Shown here one piece after another: positions 52,675 to 61,452 of a stretch of 64,000 nucleotides of DNA. Below the pieces are notes generated by a model. It did no database searches. It was given only the letters and a program-made list of their open reading frames with translations, and was not told where the DNA came from. A program made the position numbers and the translations under genes. The number at the start of each line of letters is the position of its first letter. The stretch's first letter is position 1. The DNA lies in NCBI GenBank assembly GCA_963840445.1, contig CAWIZC010000029.1, forward strand, positions 1 through 64,000, in the 5' to 3' direction. This stretch comes from AWTP1-13 sp963840445 (GTDB lineage: Bacteria; Pseudomonadota; Alphaproteobacteria; Rhizobiales; Hyphomicrobiaceae).

Positions 52675-53244
52675 TCAGTCCTTTGCCCTCTCCACGTAGC
52701 TGCCGTCCTCGGTCATGATGACGACGCGCGTGCCGGCCTGGATGTGCGGTGGCACCATTACACGCTGGCCGTTGGACAGGATGGCCGGCTTGAACGAGGA
52801 CGACGCCGTCTGCCCCTTCACGACCGGATCGGCTTCGACGACCTCGAAGGTCACGCGCTGCGGCATCTCGGCCGACACCGGCACGCCCTCGTGCAGGCTC
52901 AAGTTGACCGGCATGTTTTCCTGCAGGTAGACGGCCGCGTCGCCCAAGATCTCCTTCGGCACGCTGAGCTGGTCGAACGTCTCGGGCTCCATAAAGTTGT
53001 AGCCCATATCGTCTTCGTAGAGATAGTTGTAGGTCTTGTCTTCCAGGTAGGCGCGTTCGACCTGGTCGGTGGTACGGTAGCGTTCGGTGATCTTGACGCC
53101 GTCGGCGATGCGCCGCATGTCGAGGTGGGTAACCGGGGTACCCTTGCCTGGGTGGATATTCTCGGCCTTCATGACGACGACGAGTTTGCCGTCCACTTCC
53201 AGCACGTTGCCTTTGCGCACCGAGCTTGCGATAACCTTCACCAC
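52675..53244 (-). CDS. efp: Translation elongation factor P
   Basis: Ribosome-associated factor of 189 residues that relieves stalling at polyproline. Domain I carries the modification site: HPGKGTP with Lys at residue 34 (beta-lysylated by EpmA), between the strands MVKVIASSVRKGN and VTHLDMRRI. Domains II and III follow (VYLQENMPVNLSLHEGVPVS, PPHIQAGTRVVIMTEDGSYV). It is divergent from epmA with 127 bp between the start codons, so the factor and its modifying enzyme share a promoter region. No EpmB gene is visible in the window. Confidence 0.95.
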   Translation of the reverse strand: MVKVIASSVRKGNVLEVDGKLVVVMKAENIHPGKGTPVTHLDMRRIADGVKITERYRTTDQVERAYLEDKTYNYLYEDDMGYNFMEPETFDQLSVPKEILGDAAVYLQENMPVNLSLHEGVPVSAEMPQRVTFEVVEADPVVKGQTASSSFKPAILSNGQRVMVPPHIQAGTRVVIMTEDGSYVERAKD

Positions 53245-53371
53245 CGTCCGACCTCCGTCGCATCCTGAGGGCTTGAATGAGCCGTGTGCGCGCCGGTCGG
53301 CGGCAGGCTCGTCAATCAGTTGGGCGCTTTCTACAGGCCTTTTCCGGCAGCGCCAAGGAGCAACTCCGCGC

Positions 53372-54448
53372 GTGCCAGCGGTGCCCCCCCATAGCCCGCC
53401 GAGGAGCCCCTGGTGGGACCCGGACAGCCACGCCGACCGTCGGCCGTTCTTGCTGGCGCGCGGTGCTATTCAGACCGCGCTCAGAGGCTGGTTCGACAGT
53501 CAGGGCTTCGTAGAGGTCGACCCGGCCATCCTGCAGGTCTCGCCCGGCAACGAAACGCACCTGCATGCCTTCGCGACCGAATTGGTCGGCTCCGATGGAG
53601 CGCGACGGCCGCTCTACCTGCATACGTCGCCCGAGTTCGCCTGCAAAAAGCTGCTGGCGGCCGGCGAGACCAGAATTTTCACTTTTGCTCCCTCCTTCCG
53701 CAACCGAGAGCGGGGCGCCCTGCACCATCCGCAATTCACCATGCTGGAATGGTATCGCACCGACGCCCCGTACGAGCAGCTGATGGAGGACTGCGGCCAA
53801 GTGCTGAAGATCGCGGCTATAGCTGCCGGCACCGACGTGCTCACGCACCGCGGCCGCGCCGCCGACCCGTTCGTCCTGCCCGAGCGCATCACGGTAGCCG
53901 ATGCCTTCCAGCGATTTGCAGGCATCGACCTGCTTGCCACCGTCGATGCGGATAGCGGCAATGCTGCAGCGCTCGCCGATGCCGCCGAGCGCGCCGGCAT
54001 CCGCATCGCCGGCGACGATACCTGGTCCGATGTATTCAGTCGCGTGCTTGTCGAGCGCATCGAGCCGTGCCTCGACAGCGGCCGCGCCACCATCCTGTGC
54101 GAGTACCCGGCCTGCTCCGCGGCCCTCGCCCGGCCCTCGCCATCCGACCGCCGAGTTGCCGAACGGTTCGAGGTCTATGCCTGCGGCGTGGAACTCGCCA
54201 ACGCGTTCGGAGAGCAGACCGATCCCGTTCAGCAGCGCCTTCGCCTGGAGGCAGAAATGGTCGAGAAGGAGCGCCTGTATGGCGAGCGCTATCCGATCGA
54301 CGCGGAGTTTCTCGCGGCCCTCGCCTACATGCCGCCCGCCAGCGGCGCGGCGCTCGGTTTCGACCGGCTGGTCATGCTGGCGACCGGTGCCACCACCATC
54401 GAACAGGTGCTGTGGACGCCGATGGTCGAGCCCGGGGTTAGCTACTGA
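53372..54448 (+). CDS. epmA: EF-P lysine ligase (EpmA/PoxA)
   Basis: A 358-residue class-II lysyl-tRNA-synthetase paralogue lacking the anticodon-binding domain; it attaches beta-lysine to EF-P. The GTG start (53372) has AAGGAG 11 bases upstream; the many proline codons at the beginning (VPAVPPHSPPRSPW) are unusual for the family, and a later start cannot be excluded. Class-II motif 2 is FRNRERGALHHPQFTMLEWY and motif 3 GAALGFDRLVML. The Lys-binding pocket segment LANAFGEQTDPVQQR is present. Its TGA overlaps the ATG of the KTSC gene. Confidence 0.88.
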   Translation: MPAVPPHSPPRSPWWDPDSHADRRPFLLARGAIQTALRGWFDSQGFVEVDPAILQVSPGNETHLHAFATELVGSDGARRPLYLHTSPEFACKKLLAAGETRIFTFAPSFRNRERGALHHPQFTMLEWYRTDAPYEQLMEDCGQVLKIAAIAAGTDVLTHRGRAADPFVLPERITVADAFQRFAGIDLLATVDADSGNAAALADAAERAGIRIAGDDTWSDVFSRVLVERIEPCLDSGRATILCEYPACSAALARPSPSDRRVAERFEVYACGVELANAFGEQTDPVQQRLRLEAEMVEKERLYGERYPIDAEFLAALAYMPPASGAALGFDRLVMLATGATTIEQVLWTPMVEPGVSY

Positions 54449-54660
54449 TGTTCCGCGAGCCCGTCGTCTCGACCAGCATCGCTTCGGTCGGCTTCGATGC
54501 CGACAACGAGATGCTCGAAGTGCAGTTCGTGAGTGGCAGCATCTACCGCTACCGGGAAGTCGAAGAGGATGTGTACGACCGCTTCCTCGCCGCATCATCC
54601 AAGGGCTCATTCTTCAACGAGCACATCAAGGACGCCTACCTGTGCGAACAGGTGAAATAG
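54448..54660 (+). CDS. KTSC domain protein
   Basis: A 70-residue protein: VSTSIASVGFDADNEMLEVQ, then SGSIYRYREVEEDVYDRFLA and finally SSKGSFFNEHIKDAYLCEQV. KTSC-domain proteins are small and of unknown function; the SSKGSFFNEHIK stretch with the conserved Lys, Phe and Asn fits. The ATG overlaps the epmA stop (TGATG), so translation is coupled to epmA. Whether this has any role in EF-P modification is unknown. Confidence 0.8.
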   Translation: MFREPVVSTSIASVGFDADNEMLEVQFVSGSIYRYREVEEDVYDRFLAASSKGSFFNEHIKDAYLCEQVK

Positions 54661-54688
54661 CCAGCCAGCGGTATGAAGTCCCAGGCCG

Positions 54689-55291
54689 ATGACGAATCCG
54701 GCTGACCGCATCATCGACCTCTATCAACGCCGGGCACGCGAGTGGGACGAGGCGCGCGGCCGCAGCCTGTTCGAGCGGGGATGGCTCGATCGCTTCACGG
54801 CGTTGCTGCCGGCTGGCGGCGCTGTGCTCGATATCGGCTGCGGATCGGGCGAACCGATCGCGCACCATCTCATCGAGAACGGATACGCTCTGACGGGCGT
54901 CGATGCGGCACCGGCCATGATCGGCCTGTGCCGGTCGCGCTTTCCTTCCGGCACCTGGCTGGTTGCCGACATGCGCAAGCTGGCGCTCGGTCGCCGCTTT
55001 GATGGCCTGCTCGCCTGGGACAGCTTCTTCCACCTGCGCCCAGAGGATCAGCGGGCGATGTTTCCGATCTTCGCTGCCCACGCGGCGCCCAAAGCGGCTC
55101 TGATGTTCACCAGCGGCCCATCGTTCGGCGAGGCGATCGGCACCTTCGAAGGCGAGCCGCTCTATCACGGCAGCCTCGACCCGGCCGAATATCGCGCCTT
55201 GCTCGATGCGCAAAAGTTCGAGGTCGTCGCCCACGTCGCCGAGGACGCCAGCTGCGGTGGTCACACCATCTGGCTGGCACGGCGGAGGTAG
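54689..55291 (+). CDS. Class I SAM-dependent methyltransferase
   Basis: A 200-residue cytoplasmic methyltransferase with the Rossmann core: motif I VLDIGCGSGEPIAHHLI near residue 36-52, an acidic residue at the end of strand 2 (ALTGVDAAPAMIGL) and LLAWDSFFHLRPEDQRAMFP for motif III. The substrate is unknown; relatives act on small molecules. It lies 28 bp after the KTSC gene and probably belongs to the epmA transcript. A cloverleaf palindrome follows its stop codon. Confidence 0.82.
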   Translation: MTNPADRIIDLYQRRAREWDEARGRSLFERGWLDRFTALLPAGGAVLDIGCGSGEPIAHHLIENGYALTGVDAAPAMIGLCRSRFPSGTWLVADMRKLALGRRFDGLLAWDSFFHLRPEDQRAMFPIFAAHAAPKAALMFTSGPSFGEAIGTFEGEPLYHGSLDPAEYRALLDAQKFEVVAHVAEDASCGGHTIWLARRR

Positions 55292-55292
55292 G

Positions 55293-55398
55293 TGTCATCC
55301 CGGAATTCGCGCCAGCGAATATCCGGGACCCTAGATCAGCAGCAAGTCCGTGTGGGTCTGGGTCCCGGCTCTGAGCTAACGCTCAGGCCGGGATGACA
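55293..55398. repeat. Cloverleaf-like palindromic element between convergent genes
   Basis: Outer stem TGTCATCCCGG (55293-55303) pairs exactly with CCGGGATGACA (55388-55398). Three inner perfect stems occur: ATTCGC/GCGAAT (55305-55310 with 55315-55320), CCGGGACCC/GGGTCCCGG (55323-55331 with 55360-55368) and CTGAGC/GCTCAG (55371-55376 with 55381-55386). The 106-bp element lies between convergent genes and may serve as a bidirectional terminator or be a mobile palindromic repeat. Confidence 0.75.
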
Positions 55399-55400
55399 GA

Positions 55401-56036
55401 CTACTTCAATGGTGAGTGCACGGCCGGCAGCATGATGGTCGAGTGCATCGCGTCCAACATGCCGGTGCTTTCCTTCAGGAACGCCTGCCAGCCGGGGTCC
55501 TTGCCACTGCCCCCGCGTGCCGCTGCGCGGGCGTTCAGGTCCGGGTAGGCCCACAGGTGGCAGATCTCGTTGGGCTGGCCAACGTCGCCCGTCCACAGCG
55601 CGACGATCTTGGAGTACTTCTCGCGCACCTCCAGGGCCTTCGTGAACTTGTCCACCCACGGCATCATCTGGCCCGGCCGAGCCCGATAGGTGCGCAACTC
55701 GTAGACGTTGGGCGTGGTTGCCGGCAGCCGTGGCGCGATCACGGCCGACATGAGACGCGCCTCCTGCAGGACCAGATTGGGCCGAATGACCGACAGGTAC
55801 TCAGGCGCCCAGCGCGGATGCTTGTTCAGCTTGGCGCGCATCTCGGCCCTCTCGCTGAGGTCCTTGTAGCTCCACAGGTGCAGGACCTGGTTGAGCGGGC
55901 CGATCTCGCTGATCCAGTAGCCCTCGAGCTTGCCGTAGTCGTCCTTGCGAATCTCGGTAGCGATCGTGGCCGCCGCCTTGGCCACGTCGGCAACGGTGCC
56001 TTGCTTGCATGTGTAAGTGCGCAGCTCGTAGAGCAT
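55401..56036 (-). CDS. NIPSNAP-family protein
   Basis: A 211-residue protein made of two NIPSNAP-like ferredoxin-fold halves: MLYELRTYTCKQGTVADVAK with LNQVLHLWSYKDLSERAEMR, then VYELRTYRARPGQMMPWVDK with PNEICHLWAYPDLNARAAAR. The two halves repeat the same elements (YELRTY at the start, HLWxYxDL in the middle), so it is an internal duplication. Bacterial NIPSNAP proteins are poorly characterised and may bind small ligands. Downstream is the cloverleaf palindrome; upstream, 85 bp away, the caspase-like gene on the same strand. Confidence 0.8.
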   Translation of the reverse strand: MLYELRTYTCKQGTVADVAKAAATIATEIRKDDYGKLEGYWISEIGPLNQVLHLWSYKDLSERAEMRAKLNKHPRWAPEYLSVIRPNLVLQEARLMSAVIAPRLPATTPNVYELRTYRARPGQMMPWVDKFTKALEVREKYSKIVALWTGDVGQPNEICHLWAYPDLNARAAARGGSGKDPGWQAFLKESTGMLDAMHSTIMLPAVHSPLK

Positions 56037-56121
56037 CGGTCGTTTCCCCTGGATGTTGGGCTTGGAGCGCAGTCGATAACTGAGAATATATCAGCGGTTA
56101 GGCGAGCCGCGAAGCGTCCCG

Positions 56122-57282
56122 CTATTTCTGTCCTTCCCCGGCAGGCTTCTCCGCGAGCCCGAGCTCGACTTCGAGCCCGCTGATGTCGTCGCGCAGTTTG
56201 CGCATCTCCTGGCCGCGTCTGGCCATGTCCATCTGGATGCTGCCCACTTCGCGATTGACGGCTTGGCGTGCCGCCGGGTCGTTGGAGGCGCCCTGCTTGC
56301 GGTAGGTGTCGAAAATGCGCTGCTGATCCTGGCGGCTGCTGTCCTCGAGTTGCTGCAAGCGCGCCTTGGCCTGGGACAGCGACACCATCTTGGCGGTGAT
56401 CTGCGGGTCCGATTTCTTCTTCAGCTCCTCTTCGAGCTGGCGCAAGCGCTGCTGAACGCTCTCCTCGCTCTCGGGACGGCCAGGGATGACCTTGGGCAGT
56501 ACCCCACCGGCCGATGCCAACTGGAAGTAGAAATCGCCGGTCAGGGCCGAATGATCCCACGGCACCTGCTTGCCGCCGGTTGCCGCCAGCACCTCCTTGC
56601 GCACCTCGATCATCACCGAGGTGAGATTGCGGTCGGGCAGCGCCACGGCCTTGGCCAGCGCCGCCGTGAACGGCGAATTGCGCCCGGCACCGTCTACCGC
56701 GACGTTGCCCGGCTGTGTCGAGTAGGCGATGAAGGTGCCGACGCCCGTCTGCACCTGCGCCAGCCCCTGGCCCACGCTTGCCGAGCGGGTGCCCATGCTG
56801 CGGGCGAGATTGCGCGCCAGTGGATTGTCGCGGCAGGCGTCCAGGAACACGATGCTGGTCTTGCCTTCGCGATCGAGTTCGACCTGCCTCAGCACGAAGT
56901 CGAGGCTGATGCCATCGAAGTCGAGGTCGCGCTCGCTTTGCAGCCGGGCATCGACCGGCACCAGGTAGTTGCGGCCTCCGACCTGCAGGCCGTGCCCGGC
57001 GTAGAAGAACACGGCCACGTCGGCCTGCTCGAGGGCGCGCGCGAAGTCGCGGACCTTGCCATCGAACGCCGACTTTGTGAGATCGAGGCCCAGGATCACC
57101 TCGAATCCGACTTTCTTCAGGGCCTCCGCCATGTCGGATGCATCGTTCATCGGATTGGGGAGCGCGCCAGCCTGCACGTAGGCCGAGTTGCCGACCACAA
57201 GGGCAACCCGTTTCTCGGCCACCGCTGGCGATACGAGCCACAGGGTGGCGACAGCGGCAAACAGCACGCGGTTACGCAGCAT
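56122..57282 (-). CDS. Secreted caspase-like (C14) protease with coiled-coil tail
   Basis: A 386-residue protein with a Sec signal peptide (MLRNRVLFAAVATLWLVSPAVA), starting at the ATG at 57280-57282. The caspase fold begins at KRVALVVGNSAYV; the catalytic His is in FFYAGHGL (near 97) and the Cys in VFLDACRDNP (near 150), both in the metacaspase-like context of alphaproteobacterial peptidase C14. From about residue 285 to the end is a helical coiled coil (RQLEEELKKKSDPQITAKMV, then RRGQEMRKLRDDISGLEVEL). It should act in the periplasm. It is transcribed with the NIPSNAP gene. Substrate unknown. Confidence 0.85.
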   Translation of the reverse strand: MLRNRVLFAAVATLWLVSPAVAEKRVALVVGNSAYVQAGALPNPMNDASDMAEALKKVGFEVILGLDLTKSAFDGKVRDFARALEQADVAVFFYAGHGLQVGGRNYLVPVDARLQSERDLDFDGISLDFVLRQVELDREGKTSIVFLDACRDNPLARNLARSMGTRSASVGQGLAQVQTGVGTFIAYSTQPGNVAVDGAGRNSPFTAALAKAVALPDRNLTSVMIEVRKEVLAATGGKQVPWDHSALTGDFYFQLASAGGVLPKVIPGRPESEESVQQRLRQLEEELKKKSDPQITAKMVSLSQAKARLQQLEDSSRQDQQRIFDTYRKQGASNDPAARQAVNREVGSIQMDMARRGQEMRKLRDDISGLEVELGLAEKPAGEGQK

Positions 57283-57357
57283 GAGAACCCCCGTTCGTTG
57301 CTGCCGCCTCTCAGAGCAGGGGATTTCGGCCGCAGCAAGACGAGCCTGGGGCAATGC

Positions 57358-58227
57358 TCACGGCACGCCGAATTGGGCCTCGAAGATCCGCTTCACCTCG
57401 GCGATCGCCGCTTCGCGCGCCGCCTCGTTGGTGCCGACATGCGCCTCGCCTTTCTTGAGGGAGGCAATACCCTTGCGCAGTTTCACGGGGGCATCGGGCA
57501 TATCGAAGCCGTGGTAGGCATCCGGGTAGGTAACGGTCCGGAAGCCCTCGCGTCTGGCGAGCTTCCGGCACGGCCCCGGCGCGGTCCAATCGTCGTCTTC
57601 GCCAAGAAGCAGAGTGAGGGGTACGCCGGGATGCCAGTCGGCAAGCTTCGCGATCTTCCTGCAGCCGGGGTAGAGGCCGATCGCCACCTTGTACTGCGGA
57701 CCCTGCATGAAGCCTTTGCGCACGGTCCACAGCACGGTCATGGCGCCGTGCGACCAACCCATCAGGCCCATCCGGCTGGCATCCACGAAGGGCTGCTTTG
57801 CCAGCCACTCCGCAGCGGCAGCAGCATCATCCGCACGCTCGGCGGGAGAGATCTTGCGGTCCGGACCCGAGCAGATCTGGCGCACGCCGCGCGCGGTGAA
57901 GCTGTCGGGAAGCAGCACGACGTAGCCGACCGCCGCCAGGCGCTCGGCCCAGTCCTCCTCGCGGCCTTTGATCTCCTGGTCGTCGTTGAACAGGCCGCCG
58001 CAGCCATGCAGCGCGACGACTGCCGGAAACGGCCCCTTGCCCTTCGGGCGAAACAGCAAGGCGGTAAACGGCCCCAAGTGGGTAACGTCTGAGGTGATGC
58101 GCACAGTCTCCGGCTCGGCCGCCTGCGCCCTATGCGCACTAATGGCGACCAGCGTGATTGCGGCCAGCAGAGCGACAATGATGCGGAGGTGCGCGCTAGG
58201 CTGCGCCGGAATTGCCATCGGCTTCAT
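57358..58227 (-). CDS. Secreted dienelactone-hydrolase-family protein
   Basis: An alpha/beta hydrolase of 289 residues with an N-terminal signal sequence (LRIIVALLAAITLVAISAHR, cleavage near RAQA). The nucleophile motif is GWSHGA (Ser near 159) and the oxyanion region is VVALHGCGGLF. A candidate catalytic His is in YHGFDMP near 245. The classical dienelactone hydrolases use Cys, so the Ser here points to a related esterase. The substrate is unknown. It lies 75 bp upstream of the caspase-like gene on the same strand. Confidence 0.8.
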   Translation of the reverse strand: MKPMAIPAQPSAHLRIIVALLAAITLVAISAHRAQAAEPETVRITSDVTHLGPFTALLFRPKGKGPFPAVVALHGCGGLFNDDQEIKGREEDWAERLAAVGYVVLLPDSFTARGVRQICSGPDRKISPAERADDAAAAAEWLAKQPFVDASRMGLMGWSHGAMTVLWTVRKGFMQGPQYKVAIGLYPGCRKIAKLADWHPGVPLTLLLGEDDDWTAPGPCRKLARREGFRTVTYPDAYHGFDMPDAPVKLRKGIASLKKGEAHVGTNEAAREAAIAEVKRIFEAQFGVP

Positions 58228-58276
58228 GACTCACACTTGATTGCCACGAGTAAAGGACTGGTTAGACGCGGCAACA

Positions 58277-59248
58277 CTAGTTGACGCTTATGCCTGCCGC
58301 CTTGATCACAGCGCGCCAGCGCTCGATCTCCTTTGGCAATAATTCGGCGAGATACGCTGGCGTCCGCTGCTGTGGCGGCACGACCTCGAGACCGAGGTCC
58401 TCCAGTCGCTACCTGATGTCGGGCCGTTCGACCATATCGCCAAGGGCCTTGTTCATTCGCCGAACGATGAGCTCCGGCGTTCCCTTCGGAAAGAAGAAGG
58501 CATTCCAAACGGTCGCTTCAACTTCTGCCAGCCCCTGCTCGCCGGTGGTCGCAAGATCCGCGATGATGGGCACGCGCTGATGTGCCATAACGGCAATGCC
58601 CTTCACCGTGCCGCTCTTCACCTGCTCCACACCCGTCTGGATCGTGTCGCACATGTAGTCGATGCGCCCACCAAGCAGGTCTTGCATTGCGTTGCCGGCA
58701 CCCCGGTAGGGCACGTGGACAATGTCCACGCCCATGGCAATGTTCAACAGCGCGCACGGCAAATGGGTGCCGGAGCCAACACCGGCCGAGCCATACTGCA
58801 TCTTGGCTTGGTTGGCTTTCGCATAGGCGATGAACTCCTGCAGATTGTTGGCCGGGAAGTCCTTGCGAGCGATCAGAATGCGCGGCGATTCCGAGACCAG
58901 GCCGATCGGCTCGAAGTCGGCAGCGGCGTCATACGGCCTCTTCGCGTACAGCGATTGGCTGTAGGCATGCGTACCGGAATTGCCGATCAGCAAGGTGTAC
59001 CCGTCGGGTGCCGCCTTGGCGACGCGGGCGCTGCCGATCGTCCCGCCAGCGGCGCCGATGTTCTCGACCACGGCCTGGCCCAGAATTTCGGTCAAAGCCA
59101 GCGCCTGCACGCGCGCACTGGTGTCGATGCCGCCGCCCGCCGCGAACGGAACCACCAGCGTGATCGCCCGATTGGGCCAATCCTGTGCGGCGGCACTTGC
59201 CGTCAAAGCAGCCAGTGCGAAAACGGCTGTGCCAAGCGCCCTAAACAT
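58277..59248 (-). pseudogene. Bug/TctC-family solute-binding protein with an in-frame stop
   Basis: Periplasmic tricarboxylate-type binding protein. The signal peptide is MFRALGTAVFALAALTASAAAQ; the mature part has the family hallmarks WPNRAITLVVPFAAGGGIDT and VVENIGAAGGTIGSARVAKA. The frame is interrupted by TAG at 58409-58411 (after RPDIR). Beyond it the same frame continues RLEDLGLEVVPPQQRTPAYL and KEIERWRAVIKAAGISVN to a second stop at 58277, giving a normal total of about 322 residues. A single C-to-T change of a CAG codon explains the stop. The truncated product lacks the C-terminal 44 residues and is probably unstable. Confidence 0.78.
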
Positions 59249-59399
59249 CGCAGCGCCCTCCTGCCAACATTCCAGGGCTTACCGATAGCGGTTGCAGCCA
59301 TCGCTGCATTCGGGAACAGCCGCGGGATGCCAGGGAGCAGTTCAGAGCAGAATGGCTATGAGAGCTTCGCCAGAGACCCGGCGAAGCTCCCGATCGGCA

Positions 59400-61235
59400 T
59401 CAGTTGCCCGACAGCCCGTTCCAGAGGTCGTTGCTGCTGAACTGCTTCTGGCTCTTGCCCTTGCGCACCTCTTTCGGGGCCGCCTCATCGCTGCTCCCGT
59501 TGGCCACCTCCATCGGCAGAGCCTTCCCGTCGAGGGCTGCCATTACGCGCCGGTCGTGGCCGTAGATGTCGCCGAAGTATTTCACCTGTCCGTCGTCGCC
59601 GACGACCGCCGTGAAGTAGGTGACGTGCACCGGAATCTGCCGGGTCAGCTCAACCTCGTTGTTGTAGCCGCCTGCAAGCATCTGCTGCACTTGCGCGGCC
59701 GGCCAGCCCTTGTCCTCCGCCAGCAGCAACTCGGCCAGACGGCCGGGGTTCTCTACCCGCATGCAGCCATGGCTGAACGCGCGCGCGCTCTGCTTGAACA
59801 GCTCGCGCTGCGGAGTGTCGTGCATGTAGACGTCATGCTTGTTGGGGAAGCGGAATTTGACGATCCCCAGCACGTTGGAGGGCCCAGCCGGCTGGGTGAA
59901 TTGGAACCTGCGGATATCGACCTGGTCCCAATTGACCGAGTTCGCATCGACCGGGCGGCCGTTCATGCTGACCTTCAGATTGTGCCGCTGCAGGACCGAG
60001 GTGTCCGAACCGAAGATGCCGAAGAAACCGCCGCCGCCGGAACGCAGGTAGGGTGCGATCTCCTTGAGCTTGATGCCATCCGGCACGCCCCACTCCGGGT
60101 GGAACACGATGTAGCGCATGCTAGCCGAGAACAGCGGCGTCTGGTTCTCGACCTTGCCGACCACAATCTTTGCGGTGTGCACGACCTGGCCGTTCTTGAG
60201 CACCCGCGCGGTGAACTCCGGCACGTTGTCCCACACATGGAAGGAGCCCATGTCCTCGGGCAGCCAGCGCCAGCGCTCCATGTTGGCGATCAGGCGTTGC
60301 GTCTCCGAGCCCGACAGCGCCGGCTTGGCTGGCTCGTTGCCGTTGAGCACGGAACGCGTGCGATTGCCGATCACGCCATCCGGGGTCATCTTGTTGTCGC
60401 GCTGGAAGGCGGCGACGGCCTGCTGCAGAGCCGGGTCGTAAAGGGCCTCGCGGCCACCCTCCGCCGGCACCTTGAGCCGCTGGCGCAGCAGCGCGATATC
60501 GGGATGCTCCATGCCGGGCTTGAGTACCGGGCCGTTGGCCGGGAGCTTGATCGGCGTCTCTCCAGCCGGCTCCTGCATGGTGGCACCGCCGCGCACCTTG
60601 AGCAGCGCCTGCCGCAGCCTCTGGAACTGCTCGTGCTTGGGATGCAGTCCAACGAGGTAGGCGCCCGGCGCGTCGGTGTTGGACACCGTCTCGATCACGG
60701 CTTTCGGATCGGGCAGGCTCGGCTTCATGTCGAAGTTGGCGCTGAGCGTGGTCGGGTCGAGGCGTCCGCCACGCGCATGCCGCGCGTATTCGAGTACGGC
60801 GAGGCCGACCAGAACCTCGGCATCCGCCAGTGCCGTCGGCGACGGCTCGCCGGTAAACGGACGCGGCAGATCGAAGGCGGCGAGCGAAAGTCCCCAGTCC
60901 TCCGCCTTGCGGATTTCGGCGATGGCATCCTGGGCGCGGGCGTTGAGACCGCTGCTGGTCACCCACACCGGCTCGCCGGTGCGCGCGGCATAGAACGCCG
61001 TCAGCGCGACGCGGTCACCCCGGTCGACATCGCCGCGCGCGGGCTGCGCGAGACGGCGGCGTACCTCGGCGATGATCGGATCGACAACTGGTGCGACGAC
61101 CTGCTGCTCGGTCACCTGCGTGCCGGCGCCCTGCGTCTCGGACGTTTGCGACCAGACCGGCGTCGCGGCCAACAAGGTCAGGGCCACTGCCCCGGCAAGG
61201 CGGGTGCCGGCCGGCAGTGCATAGGTCGTGGGCAT
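59400..61235 (-). CDS. L,D-transpeptidase, YcbB/LdtD type
   Basis: Periplasmic peptidoglycan crosslinking enzyme, 611 residues. A signal peptide (AGAVALTLLAATPVW) follows the start MPTTYALPAG (ATG at 61233-61235), with GGGGAGAAAA upstream. A scaffold domain is followed by a peptidoglycan-binding module (HPDIALLRQRLKVPAEGG then FQRDNKMTPDGVIGNRT), and then the YkuD catalytic domain near residues 330-520 with catalytic SHGCMRVENP (Cys near 497) and the HVWDNVPEFTARVLKNG start. It makes 3-3 crosslinks in the wall. Length fits the long YcbB class. It is monocistronic. Confidence 0.88.
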   Translation of the reverse strand: MPTTYALPAGTRLAGAVALTLLAATPVWSQTSETQGAGTQVTEQQVVAPVVDPIIAEVRRRLAQPARGDVDRGDRVALTAFYAARTGEPVWVTSSGLNARAQDAIAEIRKAEDWGLSLAAFDLPRPFTGEPSPTALADAEVLVGLAVLEYARHARGGRLDPTTLSANFDMKPSLPDPKAVIETVSNTDAPGAYLVGLHPKHEQFQRLRQALLKVRGGATMQEPAGETPIKLPANGPVLKPGMEHPDIALLRQRLKVPAEGGREALYDPALQQAVAAFQRDNKMTPDGVIGNRTRSVLNGNEPAKPALSGSETQRLIANMERWRWLPEDMGSFHVWDNVPEFTARVLKNGQVVHTAKIVVGKVENQTPLFSASMRYIVFHPEWGVPDGIKLKEIAPYLRSGGGGFFGIFGSDTSVLQRHNLKVSMNGRPVDANSVNWDQVDIRRFQFTQPAGPSNVLGIVKFRFPNKHDVYMHDTPQRELFKQSARAFSHGCMRVENPGRLAELLLAEDKGWPAAQVQQMLAGGYNNEVELTRQIPVHVTYFTAVVGDDGQVKYFGDIYGHDRRVMAALDGKALPMEVANGSSDEAAPKEVRKGKSQKQFSSNDLWNGLSGN

Positions 61236-61452
61236 CTGCGATTTTCTCCCCAAAGGTCACCCGAAACTAGCGGCTCGTGCCGCCCCTGACCAGCGGGGCC
61301 TGCGCAGATCGCAGGCAGCTTTGGCAGGCGGGCCACACTGCACGAATACGAAAGTGACGACCCGCCCGACATGCGACCAGACGCGGCCTTGCAGCACGTT
61401 GGTGCGCGTTGCAGTGCAACACGCCCGTCAAGGCCTCGCCGGCGGCGCGCTG

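Noticed and set aside
59292..61289. Long plus-strand open frame opposite the L,D-transpeptidase
   Set aside because: Codon-bias shadow; the minus-strand product has clear catalytic motifs.
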